A stretch of DNA of 64,000 bases from Niabella agricola (lineage in GTDB: Bacteria > Bacteroidota > Bacteroidia > Chitinophagales > Chitinophagaceae), in NCBI RefSeq assembly GCF_021538615.1, contig NZ_JAJHIZ010000003.1, positions 4,278,001 through 4,342,000 on the forward strand. The letters are read 5' to 3'. Position numbers and translations under genes: made by a program. This document shows positions 35,911 through 44,371 of this stretch, piece after piece. Each line of letters begins with the position of its first letter. Within the stretch, counting starts at the first letter, position 1. Under the pieces are notes generated by a model. That model was not told the DNA's origin, made no database searches, and saw nothing but the letters and a program-made list of their open reading frames with translations.

Positions 35911-37136
35911 AAGGTCTCTCCGGTAGCATTGGTGCCTTCAGCATAATCCTGCAGGTAGGCATAATGAGCCGTCAACATGCCGTTCTGTGCAATCGTTGCC
36001 CTTCTTAATATTTCGCTTCCTTTGTGCAGCAGGTCATCGAGTACAAATTTAATCAGCTGTTCGCCAAAATAGCGGCTGGCGTCGCGGGGTAATTCATTGG
36101 GCAGGTTGCCTACCGCCATGATATCGATCGAACTTTTCAAATAGGGTGCTGTGATGGCGCCGGTTTCCCGGTCGATGCCGTAAACAGGGTCGTCGATGGT
36201 CTGTGTTCTTTTATTGATCGGAACAGAGCCGTTTTCGTCGTCCGAAACATCGGCGATGGTTTCAATAATAAAGTCTTTTTTTTTGATATCCGCCGCTTCA
36301 AATAAGCGGGGTACACCGTCGTACCAGTACACTCCATTTAGTAAAATATCGGTTTGTCGGGTATAGGGCGCAAACCGGCTGATATATTTTTGAGGGTGCT
36401 CATGAAAATCCTGGCGGTTATAGGTTTTGTTTATCGGTTGCTCATAAAGATCGTAACCTTTTAACTGCGTATATACAGGATAGTTAAAGCGTCGTTCAAG
36501 GTATTCATCCGGCTCAACCTCATGCACGCCCATAAGATTCATGATTTCCAGCAAGCCGTGAGCAACCCGGCCGCTGCCGGTGATTGCTATCTTCAGATTG
36601 GGAAGCCGCAGACCAAAGTAGGTGTGGATCAGTTCTTTGAAGTTTTTTTGTTTGTATACCCGCTCCAGGCTGAAAAGCCCCGTCCGGTTACCATAGGCCA
36701 TTAGCCCGTTATGTGCGCCTACGATGCCTGCAAAAAAACCAAAGCCAATGATCCGTTTGCCGTCTTCGTGTTCCAGGCATTCATAATCGATCAGCGTAAT
36801 CTTTTTGTTGAGTATGGCCTGCAGCAGTTTTTGGTTGTGGGGCTGTTTCTTTTTTGTATGCGAAAAAAAAAGATAGGTTTTGCCGGGGATCAGGTCATTT
36901 ACCGGAACCTCTTTGATGCCCAGCAGAATGTCGCAATCGGCCAGGTCTTCGCTGATACGGACTCCAGCCCGTTCATACTCTTCATCTTTGTAACAACGCA
37001 GGGGCGCCGGCTGCACTACAAACAAAAGGTTGGGGCGGTGCGCCTGCAGCCACTTGCATTGGGCCGGGGTGAGCGCCACCCGGCTGTCTGCAGGAATTTT
37101 ACCCTCCCGTATCAACCCTATTTTTATCTGTTCCAT
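35901..37136 (-). CDS. LYS1-like saccharopine dehydrogenase (alanine dehydrogenase/PNT fold)
   Basis: 411 residues. The N-terminal domain is of the alanine dehydrogenase/transhydrogenase kind ('IKIGLIREGKIPADSRVALTPAQCKWLQAH'). The catalytic pair known from yeast saccharopine dehydrogenase (lysine-forming) is present at matching positions: lysine about residue 75 in 'LLGIKEVPV' and histidine about 93 in 'YLFFSHTKKKQPHN'. The NAD-binding loop is 'LKIAITGSGRVAHGLLEIMNLMGV'. The expected reaction is saccharopine + NAD to lysine + 2-oxoglutarate, or a related amino-acid oxidation. The neighbours give no pathway context. It is convergent with the small acidic gene and separated from the tRNA by about 250 bases. 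Confidence 0.78.
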   Translation of the reverse strand: MEQIKIGLIREGKIPADSRVALTPAQCKWLQAHRPNLLFVVQPAPLRCYKDEEYERAGVRISEDLADCDILLGIKEVPVNDLIPGKTYLFFSHTKKKQPHNQKLLQAILNKKITLIDYECLEHEDGKRIIGFGFFAGIVGAHNGLMAYGNRTGLFSLERVYKQKNFKELIHTYFGLRLPNLKIAITGSGRVAHGLLEIMNLMGVHEVEPDEYLERRFNYPVYTQLKGYDLYEQPINKTYNRQDFHEHPQKYISRFAPYTRQTDILLNGVYWYDGVPRLFEAADIKKKDFIIETIADVSDDENGSVPINKRTQTIDDPVYGIDRETGAITAPYLKSSIDIMAVGNLPNELPRDASRYFGEQLIKFVLDDLLHKGSEILRRATIAQNGMLTAHYAYLQDYAEGTNATGETFYQ

Positions 37137-37368
37137 GGCCGTTCCGTTTTCCGGTTAAACAATACAGCAATTTAATTGTAACTTTATTGGATCAGATAAT
37201 GAAAATACTGAATAAAATATTATCCATACTCCGCAATAGCCTGCTCCCGAAAAAAAGCTGCTGCAAATAACAGGAGGCAGCGGTAAAAAATATGTTGTCG
37301 GAAATGTAGTGTTTTCCACTGAAAGGTTGTAATATTGCACCCCATTCGCCTGAATCGTCGTGCGAATG

Positions 37369-37376
37369 TATTTTTG
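37369..37376 (+). promoter_or_regulatory. Probable -7 box for tRNA-Leu
   Basis: TATTTTTG matches TAnnTTTG and lies 17 bases before the first tRNA base, giving a start site just before the gene. No TTTG is found at the normal -33 distance. Confidence 0.5.
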
Positions 37377-37393
37377 ACATTGTTGAAGTAATT

Positions 37394-37477
37394 GCCCAGA
37401 TGGCGGAATTGGTAGACGCGCTAGACTCAAAATCTGGTTTCCGCAAGGGAGTGCAGGTTCGATTCCTGTTCTGGGCA
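37394..37477 (+). tRNA. tRNA-Leu, anticodon CAA
   Basis: 84 nucleotides with all arms. The acceptor stem GCCCAGA/TCTGGGC is perfect (7 bp) with discriminator A. The D-arm contains GGTAGACGC. The anticodon loop is CTCAAAA, giving CAA for UUG codons. A long variable arm, typical of tRNA-Leu, and a T-arm with the loop TTCGATT follow. The 3' CCA is not encoded. A terminator follows within 20 bases, then a truncated GH2 gene. Confidence 0.97.
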
Positions 37478-37497
37478 CTTGATTATCAATCAGTTAT

Positions 37498-37524
37498 AAA
37501 AGACTCGCAATGCGGGTCTTTTTT
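37498..37524 (+). terminator. Intrinsic terminator after tRNA-Leu
   Basis: AAAAGACTCGC (37498-37508) and GCGGGTCTTTT (37512-37522) form an 11-bp stem with one T-G pair around an AAT loop. The stem runs into six T residues (37519-37524). Confidence 0.85.
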
Positions 37525-38364
37525 ATTTGCACACAAAAGTTTTCAGAGGTATTAAAGAACTTAATTGTAGCTGTAAGTATCCTGTGGACAGGGATTGACT
37601 ATCTGGGAGAATCCGGCAAATGGTCATCCCGCGGTTTTTATTCCGGCTTACTGGACTTTGCAGGCTTCATCAAGCCTAGGGGGTATTTCCGGCAATCGCT
37701 TTGGAGCGGGAAACCGGCGATATATTTAGGCACGTATCCTGTGCGCGGAGGCAACCGCTCCGAAGATGTTTTATCCAGCACAGTGGGTAAAAAAGAAGAA
37801 ACGCTTTCGATGGATGCCTGGCCCGAATGGAATTATAAAGATGGGCAAACCATCCGGGTGGTATGCTATACCAATGCTGCTAAAGTTCAGCTGATGCTGA
37901 ACAACCGACAACTAGGAGCTATAAAAGACTATGATAATAAAACCGGCATCATTTACTGGGACGTGCCATACCAGCCAGGCGAATTAAAGGCGGAAGGGAT
38001 AGATGCAGCAGGTAATGTCATATCGGTTAGCAGTATAAAAACATCGGACGATCCTTATGCAATTGAAGTGATTCCTTTATCCAATAACAATAAAGCGCAG
38101 GTTGCCCAGGTGGCCGTGCAAATAACAGATAAAAACGGGCGGCCGGTCATGCATTCAGATACGGAGATCTCCTGCAGCATAACTGGAGGTGCAACCTTAC
38201 TGGGACTGGAAGCGGGTAATAACAGCGATATGGGCGACTATACGGATAATAAACAGAGAACCTTCCGTGGCCGCCTGATGGCGTATATAAGAAGAAACGG
38301 AAGAGGTACGGTCAGGTTAGTATTTAGTGCTCCGCATCTGAAAGAAGCTGTTATTGTATTATAA
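37525..38364 (+). pseudogene. C-terminal fragment of a GH2 beta-galactosidase-like enzyme
   Basis: The open frame runs to 38364, but its only ATG (37510) lies inside the tRNA terminator, so it has no proper start. Recognisable homology begins at about 37583 with 'LWTGIDYLGESGKWSSRGFYSGLLDFAGFIKPRGYFRQSLW', the strongly conserved end of the GH2 catalytic barrel. It continues through the C-terminal DUF4982-like and Ig-like domains ('PEWNYKDGQTIRVVCYTNAAKVQLMLNNRQLG', 'AQVAVQITDKNGRPVMHSDTEISCSI'). The 5' end, with the sugar-binding domain, most of the barrel and both catalytic glutamates, is missing. The remnant has no frameshift, which suggests a recent deletion or insertion whose breakpoint is beside the tRNA. 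It probably belonged to the locus downstream. Confidence 0.78.
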
Positions 38365-38665
38365 GATCTCTTTTAAACCAAAGAATGTAATCAACAGGTG
38401 CTTTTTGTTGGAGTATTACTGGCAACCCGGATCAATGCGTATCGTTTGGAAAATGCCTATAGGGCACCAAATTGAAGGAATGGGAAGCAGCATGTTTTGT
38501 GATCAGCTTTTTTGCGGTGCTTTAGGCCGTATTTCAGGCACCGGTATTTGGCCCCAGGCTTTTATAGCCTGATTTAAATGGTTGCGGCGGCTTATCGTAT
38601 TGTCAACGGGTTGAATAACAGTATGTTTCTTTCAGGAAAATATTTTTTTAAAAAATAAATGTTAA

Positions 38666-38697
38666 TTTGACAATTAATGATTTATTTTTTATTTTTG
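38666..38697 (+). promoter_or_regulatory. Promoter of the second SusC/SusD locus
   Basis: TTTG at 38666-38669, a 20-base spacer, then TATTTTTG at 38690-38697, an exact match to the Bacteroidota consensus. The start site would be near 38704, leaving a leader of about 355 bases to the susC ATG at 39063. Confidence 0.8.
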
Positions 38698-38698
38698 T

Positions 38699-38710
38699 GC
38701 AAACGTTTGC
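38699..38710. promoter_or_regulatory. LacI/PurR-type operator palindrome GCAAACGTTTGC
   Basis: A perfect 12-bp palindrome with central CG, the core seen in operators of LacI-family repressors such as PurR. It covers the predicted transcription start. No LacI-family gene is present in the window, so the regulator would be encoded elsewhere. Confidence 0.7.
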
Positions 38711-38950
38711 AAAAAAGTATTGTTCTTGCTGAAAAGTTATAAAGAGATATTCAATAAACTGGATGATTGCTTAATTAAACCAAATTAGCAAATAAACCGC
38801 TGGAAAGAGTACCGAGGTTGTTTCCGCCTCTTGAAGTATACATATGGTGTAATCAGTTGAGTGGCTTCCTTTGTGTATAGGGGAGCGGGGAAGTGTTTTT
38901 AAAAAGTAGGATATGTTTTTTCAGTTTTACTGGAAGCACTTGGCTTTTTA

Positions 38951-38989
38951 CAATTCAAATAATTGTCAAAATTACAATTAATTGAATTG
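38951..38989. repeat. 16-bp inverted repeat in the susC leader
   Basis: CAATTCAAATAATTGT (38951-38966) and ACAATTAATTGAATTG (38974-38989) are complementary at 15 of 16 positions, with a 7-base spacer. It is entirely A+T-rich and ends 73 bases before the susC ATG. It could be a DNA-level operator or an RNA stem-loop in the leader. Confidence 0.75.
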
Positions 38990-39062
38990 ATGTACGATAA
39001 AAGCTTATCCCGACGGTTGATTGGATATGTTGTTAAATCATAAATAGTAATTGCCATAGATT

Positions 39063-42000
39063 ATGAGAAATCAATTCCTTAAAACAGGACTGAAAGTGGT
39101 CCTCACACTGCTTGCAATCTTTCCGGCTGCAGTTTTATTTGCCCAAACAAAAGTTGTGGTAAAAGGAACGGTTGCCGATAGCCTGGGCATTGGGCTGGCC
39201 AATGCAACCATCCGGGCCATCGGAACAGGGCAGCAGGTAAATGCCGATAGCTCCGGCCATTTTCAATTATCGGTTCCGGGTAAAGAAATACTGGAATTTT
39301 CATCCGTGGGATTTAAGATCATCCAGCTGCATATGGCAGACTATCAGCCGGATGCCGGAGGTGTTGTGCAACTGAGGGCTGTTTTGACGCGCGAGAATGC
39401 GGCGATGGACGAAGTGGTGGTGGTGGGCTTTGGTACCCAGCGCAGGAAGAGTATGGTGAGCTCCGTTACTTCGGTAAACGTAGAAGAGCTGCGGGTGCCA
39501 ACCGGCAATATTACCAATGCGTTGGCCGGTCGCGTGGCCGGTATGATCTCATTTCAAACGAGTGGGGAACCCGGCCTGGGTACGGATAACTCACAGTTTT
39601 TTATCAGGGGGCTTTCAACTTTTGGTACCGGCAAACAGGACCCGCTGATATTGATTGACGGTGTGGAATCAACCCCCACTGATATGGCCCGGATACAACC
39701 GGACGATATATCAGACTTTTCTGTATTAAAGGATGCGGCGGCTTCTGCGGTTTATGGGGCGCGGGGTGCAAATGGGGTGGTATTGATTAATACAAAGTCC
39801 GGCAAGTCAGGAGCCACAAAGTTTGATCTGCGTTCTGAAACGCGGCTTTCCACGAATACCCGGAACTTCAATTTTGCCGATAATATTACCTATATGAGGC
39901 TGGCTAATGAGGCTACGTTAACACGATCTCCCAATGCAAGGGAACCCTATTCGGTTAACAAAATTAATCACACCATCGATGGAGACGATCCCTACCTGTA
40001 TCCCAATAACAACTGGATCGACATGCTCATAAAAAAACATACGATCAATCAAAGCTATAACCTGGGCCTTTCTGGCGGTACACCCAAAGCACGTTATTAT
40101 GTGGCCGGCTGGTACCAGATCAATAACGGTAATCTGAAAGTAGATCCGGTAAATGATTTTAACAATAATATCAAGCTACAGAGCTATTCGCTGCGTTCGA
40201 ATATCAATCTGAATCTGACTGCCACAACCGAATTGATCGTGCGGTTGTACGGGCAGTTTGATGACTATAAAGGTCCAATTGGCGGTGGTGCCGCAACCTA
40301 TAAAAATGCTATATGGAGTAACCCGGTTATGTTCCCCGCGGTTTATCCGGCAAGTATGCTGCCGTATATCGAACATCCGTTATTCGGCTCTTCCAGAACC
40401 TATTCATCGGATGGCAATCTTACCAATACGCTATATGTAAATCCTTACGCGGAAATGGTAAAGGGCTACTCGGTTGCCAAAACATCGAACCTGATGCCTC
40501 AGTTGGAATTAAAACAGAATCTGAAATTCATCACCCCGGGGCTGGCTTTCAGGGGGATGGCCTATGTACGGCGCACTTCTGATTTTTTTGTGAACCGGAG
40601 CTATAATCCCTTCTACTATGAGCCCATAGTGAACCCTCAGGATCAGACTTACCGGTTAAAAGTTTTGAATGATGGAACTACAGGATCCGTTGGTACGGTG
40701 GGCTCAGAAACCCTCGGGTATGCAGAAGCCGGAAAGAATGTCAATTCAATGATCTGGGCACAGGGCGCTTTTGATTACAGTCAGCGCTTTGCGAAACACG
40801 ATGTGGGCGGGATGCTTATCAGCTATGTGTCTAGCTACGAAACCGGCAATGGGGGCGATGTTACGGCTTCATTACCCCAAAGGAATACCGGTATCTCCGG
40901 CAGGTTCACCTATGGTTATGACGACCGGTATATGGCAGAGTTTAATTTTGGTTACAACGCTTCCGAACGGTTTGCGGCGAACAGCCGGTGGGGATTTTTC
41001 CCATCCGCAGGAGTGGCTTATCGCGTCTCCAGCGAAAAGTTTTTTAAGCCATTGCTGGAAACTGTTAATGCGCTCAAGTTCCGGTTTACTTATGGGTTGG
41101 TAGGTAATGATCAGATCGGAAATAAAAATGATCGTTTTTTCTATCTTTCGAATCTCAATTTAAACGACCCCGTCTTTGGTGCCAGCTTCGGGCGGAATGA
41201 AGGAGGAGGTGTTTATTCCAGGCCTGGTGTGGCCGTCTATCGTTATGCCAATAACAAAATAAGCTGGGAACGGTCCAAGCAAATAAACCTGGGAATGGAT
41301 CTGAGTATGTTCCACGCACTGGAGCTTACGGTAGATGTATTCAAACAGTATCGTACCAATATCCTGATGCCCCGTACCTATGTAGAAAATGCAGCAGGTT
41401 TTATGGCAACACCGATATCCAACTATGGGAAAGCGGAAAGCCAGGGTATGGATATTTCGCTTTCGTTCAATAAGAATCTTACCAGTGATTTTAACATCAA
41501 TACAAGAGGCACATTCACTTATGCGACCGGAAAAAGAACGGTTGTGGATGAACTGCAATATGATCAAACGATGGCTTATAAGTCCCTGGTTGGGCAGTCG
41601 CTTTCGCAGCGGTGGGGACTTATTGCAGAGCGCCTGTTCGTGGATAACAACGAAGTGGCCAATGCACCGCTGCAATACGGCGATGCCGGGTTGCTTGCGG
41701 GAGATATCAAGTACCGGGATGTAAACGGCGACGGGGTGATCAATGATGATGATATGGTGCCCATCGGTAACCCCACCGTTCCTGAAATTATCTATGGCTT
41801 TGGGTCTTCTCTCCGGTATAAGAATATCGATTTTAGTTTTTATTTCCAGGGAGCTGCCCGGTCGTCGTTCTTTATCGATCCCCAGAATATACAACCCTTC
41901 TTCCGGAACGGAGGTTTTGAAAATGGGTTGCTGAGCGCCATTTCAGAAAGCCATTGGTCGGAAGATAACCCGGATCTGTATGCCTTCTGGCCGAGGTTAA

Positions 42001-42263
42001 GCACCTGGAATGTAGAATCGAACAACAAGAGCTCCACCTGGTGGATGCGCAAAGGAAACTTCCTGAGGTTAAAAAGCATCGATGCCGGTTATACATTCAA
42101 TAAACTGAAACGGGTCAAACTGAACAGCGCCCGTATTTATTTTGCGGCAACCAACCTGGCACTCTGGAGCAATTTCAAAATGTGGGACGTGGAAATGGGA
42201 GGCAACGGCCTGGGGTATCCCATTCAGTCGGTATACAGTTTAGGTGTGCAGGTAACCTTTTAA
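39063..42263 (+). CDS. SusC/RagA-family TonB-linked outer-membrane transporter (second locus)
   Basis: 1066 residues. Signal peptide through 'AAVLFAQ', carboxypeptidase-regulatory-like domain ('VVVKGTVADSLGIGLANATIRAIG'), the TonB-box-like 'MDEVVVVGFGTQRRKSMVSSVTSVNVEELRVP', plug with 'ALAGRVAGMISFQTSGEPG' and 'ISDFSVLKDAAASAVYGARGANGVVLINTKSG', and a barrel ending 'SVYSLGVQVTF'. The plug wording (NALAGRVAG, SGEPG) is closely similar to that of the SusC at 54622, so these two are paralogues of one subgroup, unlike the one at 29355. First gene of a unit with susD and two lipoproteins. Expression probably depends on the promoter and palindrome about 360 bases upstream. Confidence 0.96.
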   Translation: MRNQFLKTGLKVVLTLLAIFPAAVLFAQTKVVVKGTVADSLGIGLANATIRAIGTGQQVNADSSGHFQLSVPGKEILEFSSVGFKIIQLHMADYQPDAGGVVQLRAVLTRENAAMDEVVVVGFGTQRRKSMVSSVTSVNVEELRVPTGNITNALAGRVAGMISFQTSGEPGLGTDNSQFFIRGLSTFGTGKQDPLILIDGVESTPTDMARIQPDDISDFSVLKDAAASAVYGARGANGVVLINTKSGKSGATKFDLRSETRLSTNTRNFNFADNITYMRLANEATLTRSPNAREPYSVNKINHTIDGDDPYLYPNNNWIDMLIKKHTINQSYNLGLSGGTPKARYYVAGWYQINNGNLKVDPVNDFNNNIKLQSYSLRSNINLNLTATTELIVRLYGQFDDYKGPIGGGAATYKNAIWSNPVMFPAVYPASMLPYIEHPLFGSSRTYSSDGNLTNTLYVNPYAEMVKGYSVAKTSNLMPQLELKQNLKFITPGLAFRGMAYVRRTSDFFVNRSYNPFYYEPIVNPQDQTYRLKVLNDGTTGSVGTVGSETLGYAEAGKNVNSMIWAQGAFDYSQRFAKHDVGGMLISYVSSYETGNGGDVTASLPQRNTGISGRFTYGYDDRYMAEFNFGYNASERFAANSRWGFFPSAGVAYRVSSEKFFKPLLETVNALKFRFTYGLVGNDQIGNKNDRFFYLSNLNLNDPVFGASFGRNEGGGVYSRPGVAVYRYANNKISWERSKQINLGMDLSMFHALELTVDVFKQYRTNILMPRTYVENAAGFMATPISNYGKAESQGMDISLSFNKNLTSDFNINTRGTFTYATGKRTVVDELQYDQTMAYKSLVGQSLSQRWGLIAERLFVDNNEVANAPLQYGDAGLLAGDIKYRDVNGDGVINDDDMVPIGNPTVPEIIYGFGSSLRYKNIDFSFYFQGAARSSFFIDPQNIQPFFRNGGFENGLLSAISESHWSEDNPDLYAFWPRLSTWNVESNNKSSTWWMRKGNFLRLKSIDAGYTFNKLKRVKLNSARIYFAATNLALWSNFKMWDVEMGGNGLGYPIQSVYSLGVQVTF

Positions 42264-42295
42264 TCCTGGCGAAATGAACAATAATTATTACAAAA

Positions 42296-44269
42296 ATGCC
42301 AATTATGAAAATAATGCAATCACATAGAAAAGCCCGTATCGCAGTCGCCGGTATGTTTTTAATACTGGTGTTGGTATTGGGAAACTCCTGCAAGAAATTC
42401 CTGGATATTGTTCCGGACAATGTAGCAACCGTAGAAAGCGCTTTCAAGTTACGAAAGGAGGCAGAGAAGTACTTGTTTACCTGTTATGCCTACCTGCCAA
42501 AAAATGGAGACGGATGGTTTAATGCTGCACTGACAACAGCGGACGAGATCTGGTACCCGCAAAACGATCAGTCTACCTGGCATGCCGCCTTCCGCATTGC
42601 ACAAGGGCAGCAGAATAAAAGTACGCCTTATTTTGATGAATGGGCCGGCGAGCGCAAAGGTGGTTCGGGCGACACAAGGGCTGTTCCGTTGAAAATCTGG
42701 CGGGGGATTAACCAGTGCAATATTTTTTTGGAGAATGTCAGGGATCTCAGCAAGGTAAGGGATATCGATCCCTTCGAGCGGGAACGGTGGATCGGAGAAG
42801 CGGAATTCCTGAAAGCCTACTATCATTATTATATGCTGCGGATGTACGGGCCCATACCTATCATGGATAAAAGCATTGATGTGGATGCAGAGAATATCTT
42901 CACGAAAAGACAACCGGTGGACGCCTGTGTGGATTATATCGCCGCGTTGCTCGATAGTGCTTACCAGAAACTTCCCATGAAGATCACCGATGAAAACAAC
43001 GAGCTGGGCAGGATTACTCAAACCATTGCATTGGCGGTAAAAGCCAAGCTCTTGGTAATGGCGGCCAGTCCTCTGTTTAATGGCAACCCGGATTTTGCTT
43101 CGTTTACCGATAGAGAGGGCACCCATTTGTTTAATGCAACCTACGACCCCCAGAAATGGGTGCGGGCGCGGGAGGCATGCAAAGCGGCTATTGAACTAGC
43201 AGAAACCAACGGTCATGCTTTGTATACCTATAAAAATGATGTGTACAGCCTGAGCGATACGATGAAAATACAGATGAATATTCGCAACGCGGTTACCACC
43301 TGGTGGAATCCTGAAATTATCTGGGGTAATTCCAACAGCTATTTTAATAATGAATTTATGTGCGTGCCTCCGCTGGAAAGAGGAACAAATTTCGACCGTT
43401 TTAGCTTAAGAGGGCTTTGGGCGCCACCCATGAAAATTGTAAAGCTGTTCTATACCAGCAACGGGGTGCCTATTGAGGAAGACAAGGTATTCAATTTTAC
43501 CAACTACACCGAATTAAGAACTGCCACCGCCGCCGATAAATATTATATTGAACCGAATTTTGTAACCGCCCGGTTGCACTTTGACAGGGAGCCCCGCTTT
43601 TATGCGGATATCGGTTTTGATGGCGGTATCTTTTATATGCAGGACAGCCCCAGCGGCAGTGATGAGAATACCTACTACTTAAAGGCGAAGAATGTGGAAA
43701 ATGCCGGCTATGGACATTTTCAGAATTATAGTGAAACCGGCTATTTTTTAAAAAAGCTCGCAAACTGGAAAAGTACGACCCGGGGCCAAACCAATCCTAC
43801 CTGGCTGGGATATCCGTGGCCTATGATACGCCTGGCCGACCTGTACCTGCTTTATGCAGAGGCATTGAACGAAACCGAGGGTGGGTCGCCAACGGCGATT
43901 CAATACCTGGATAAAGTAAGACAACGGGCGGGTTTAAAAGGCGTGGTAGAGTCCTGGACCAAGTATTCCAGTAATCCGTCGAAGTATACAACAAAAGATG
44001 GACTAAGACAGATCATCCAAAGAGAGCGGTCTATTGAAATGCTTTTTGAAGGCGAACGCCTGTGGGATCTGAAGCGTTGGAAGTTGGCAGCGGAAGTGCT
44101 CAATCAGGCAATTACGGGATGGAATATATTTGGCAAAACAACGGCCTCATTTTACCAGGAGCGTTTTGTGTTTGATCAACGGTTTATCACGCCCCGTGAT
44201 TATTTCTGGCCTATTGGAAATTACGATACCCGCCGGAACCCTCAGTTGGTGGAAAACCCCGGGTGGTAA
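42296..44269 (+). CDS. SusD/RagB-family lipoprotein (second locus)
   Basis: 657 residues. Lipoprotein signal with 'LVLVLGNSCKKFLDIVPDN'. Characteristic SusD blocks are 'EAEFLKAYYHYYMLRMYGPIPIMDKSI', 'WPMIRLADLYLLYAEALNETEGGSPTAIQYLDKVRQRAG', 'QRERSIEMLFEGERLWDLKRW' and a C-terminal 'FWPIGNYDTRRNPQLVENPGW'. Works with the SusC encoded 33 bases upstream. The second methionine (42305) is an equally good start. Confidence 0.95.
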   Translation: MPIMKIMQSHRKARIAVAGMFLILVLVLGNSCKKFLDIVPDNVATVESAFKLRKEAEKYLFTCYAYLPKNGDGWFNAALTTADEIWYPQNDQSTWHAAFRIAQGQQNKSTPYFDEWAGERKGGSGDTRAVPLKIWRGINQCNIFLENVRDLSKVRDIDPFERERWIGEAEFLKAYYHYYMLRMYGPIPIMDKSIDVDAENIFTKRQPVDACVDYIAALLDSAYQKLPMKITDENNELGRITQTIALAVKAKLLVMAASPLFNGNPDFASFTDREGTHLFNATYDPQKWVRAREACKAAIELAETNGHALYTYKNDVYSLSDTMKIQMNIRNAVTTWWNPEIIWGNSNSYFNNEFMCVPPLERGTNFDRFSLRGLWAPPMKIVKLFYTSNGVPIEEDKVFNFTNYTELRTATAADKYYIEPNFVTARLHFDREPRFYADIGFDGGIFYMQDSPSGSDENTYYLKAKNVENAGYGHFQNYSETGYFLKKLANWKSTTRGQTNPTWLGYPWPMIRLADLYLLYAEALNETEGGSPTAIQYLDKVRQRAGLKGVVESWTKYSSNPSKYTTKDGLRQIIQRERSIEMLFEGERLWDLKRWKLAAEVLNQAITGWNIFGKTTASFYQERFVFDQRFITPRDYFWPIGNYDTRRNPQLVENPGW

Positions 44270-44371
44270 CAATGCCGGTCTTTAAACAGTAGCGGATCAA
44301 ACGTTCCGGCATCGGTGATTGGTGAATGTGACAAACACTTTTCCGGATCAAAAAAAACAAAAAACAAACGG

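Larger units (their letters stand above)
38365..39062 (+). other. Gene-free stretch before the second susC
   Basis: About 700 bases with no convincing gene. The second half holds the susC promoter with a palindrome at its start site (38666-38710), a leader of about 355 bases and a large inverted repeat (38951-38989). The first 300 bases show nothing recognisable. Confidence 0.7.

Noticed and set aside
38354..38572. 72-codon frame after the GH2 fragment
   Set aside because: It overlaps the end of the GH2 frame, shows no homology and has no plausible start.
40771..41894. Long alternative frames on both strands within the second susC
   Set aside because: Shadow frames of a conserved transporter gene.
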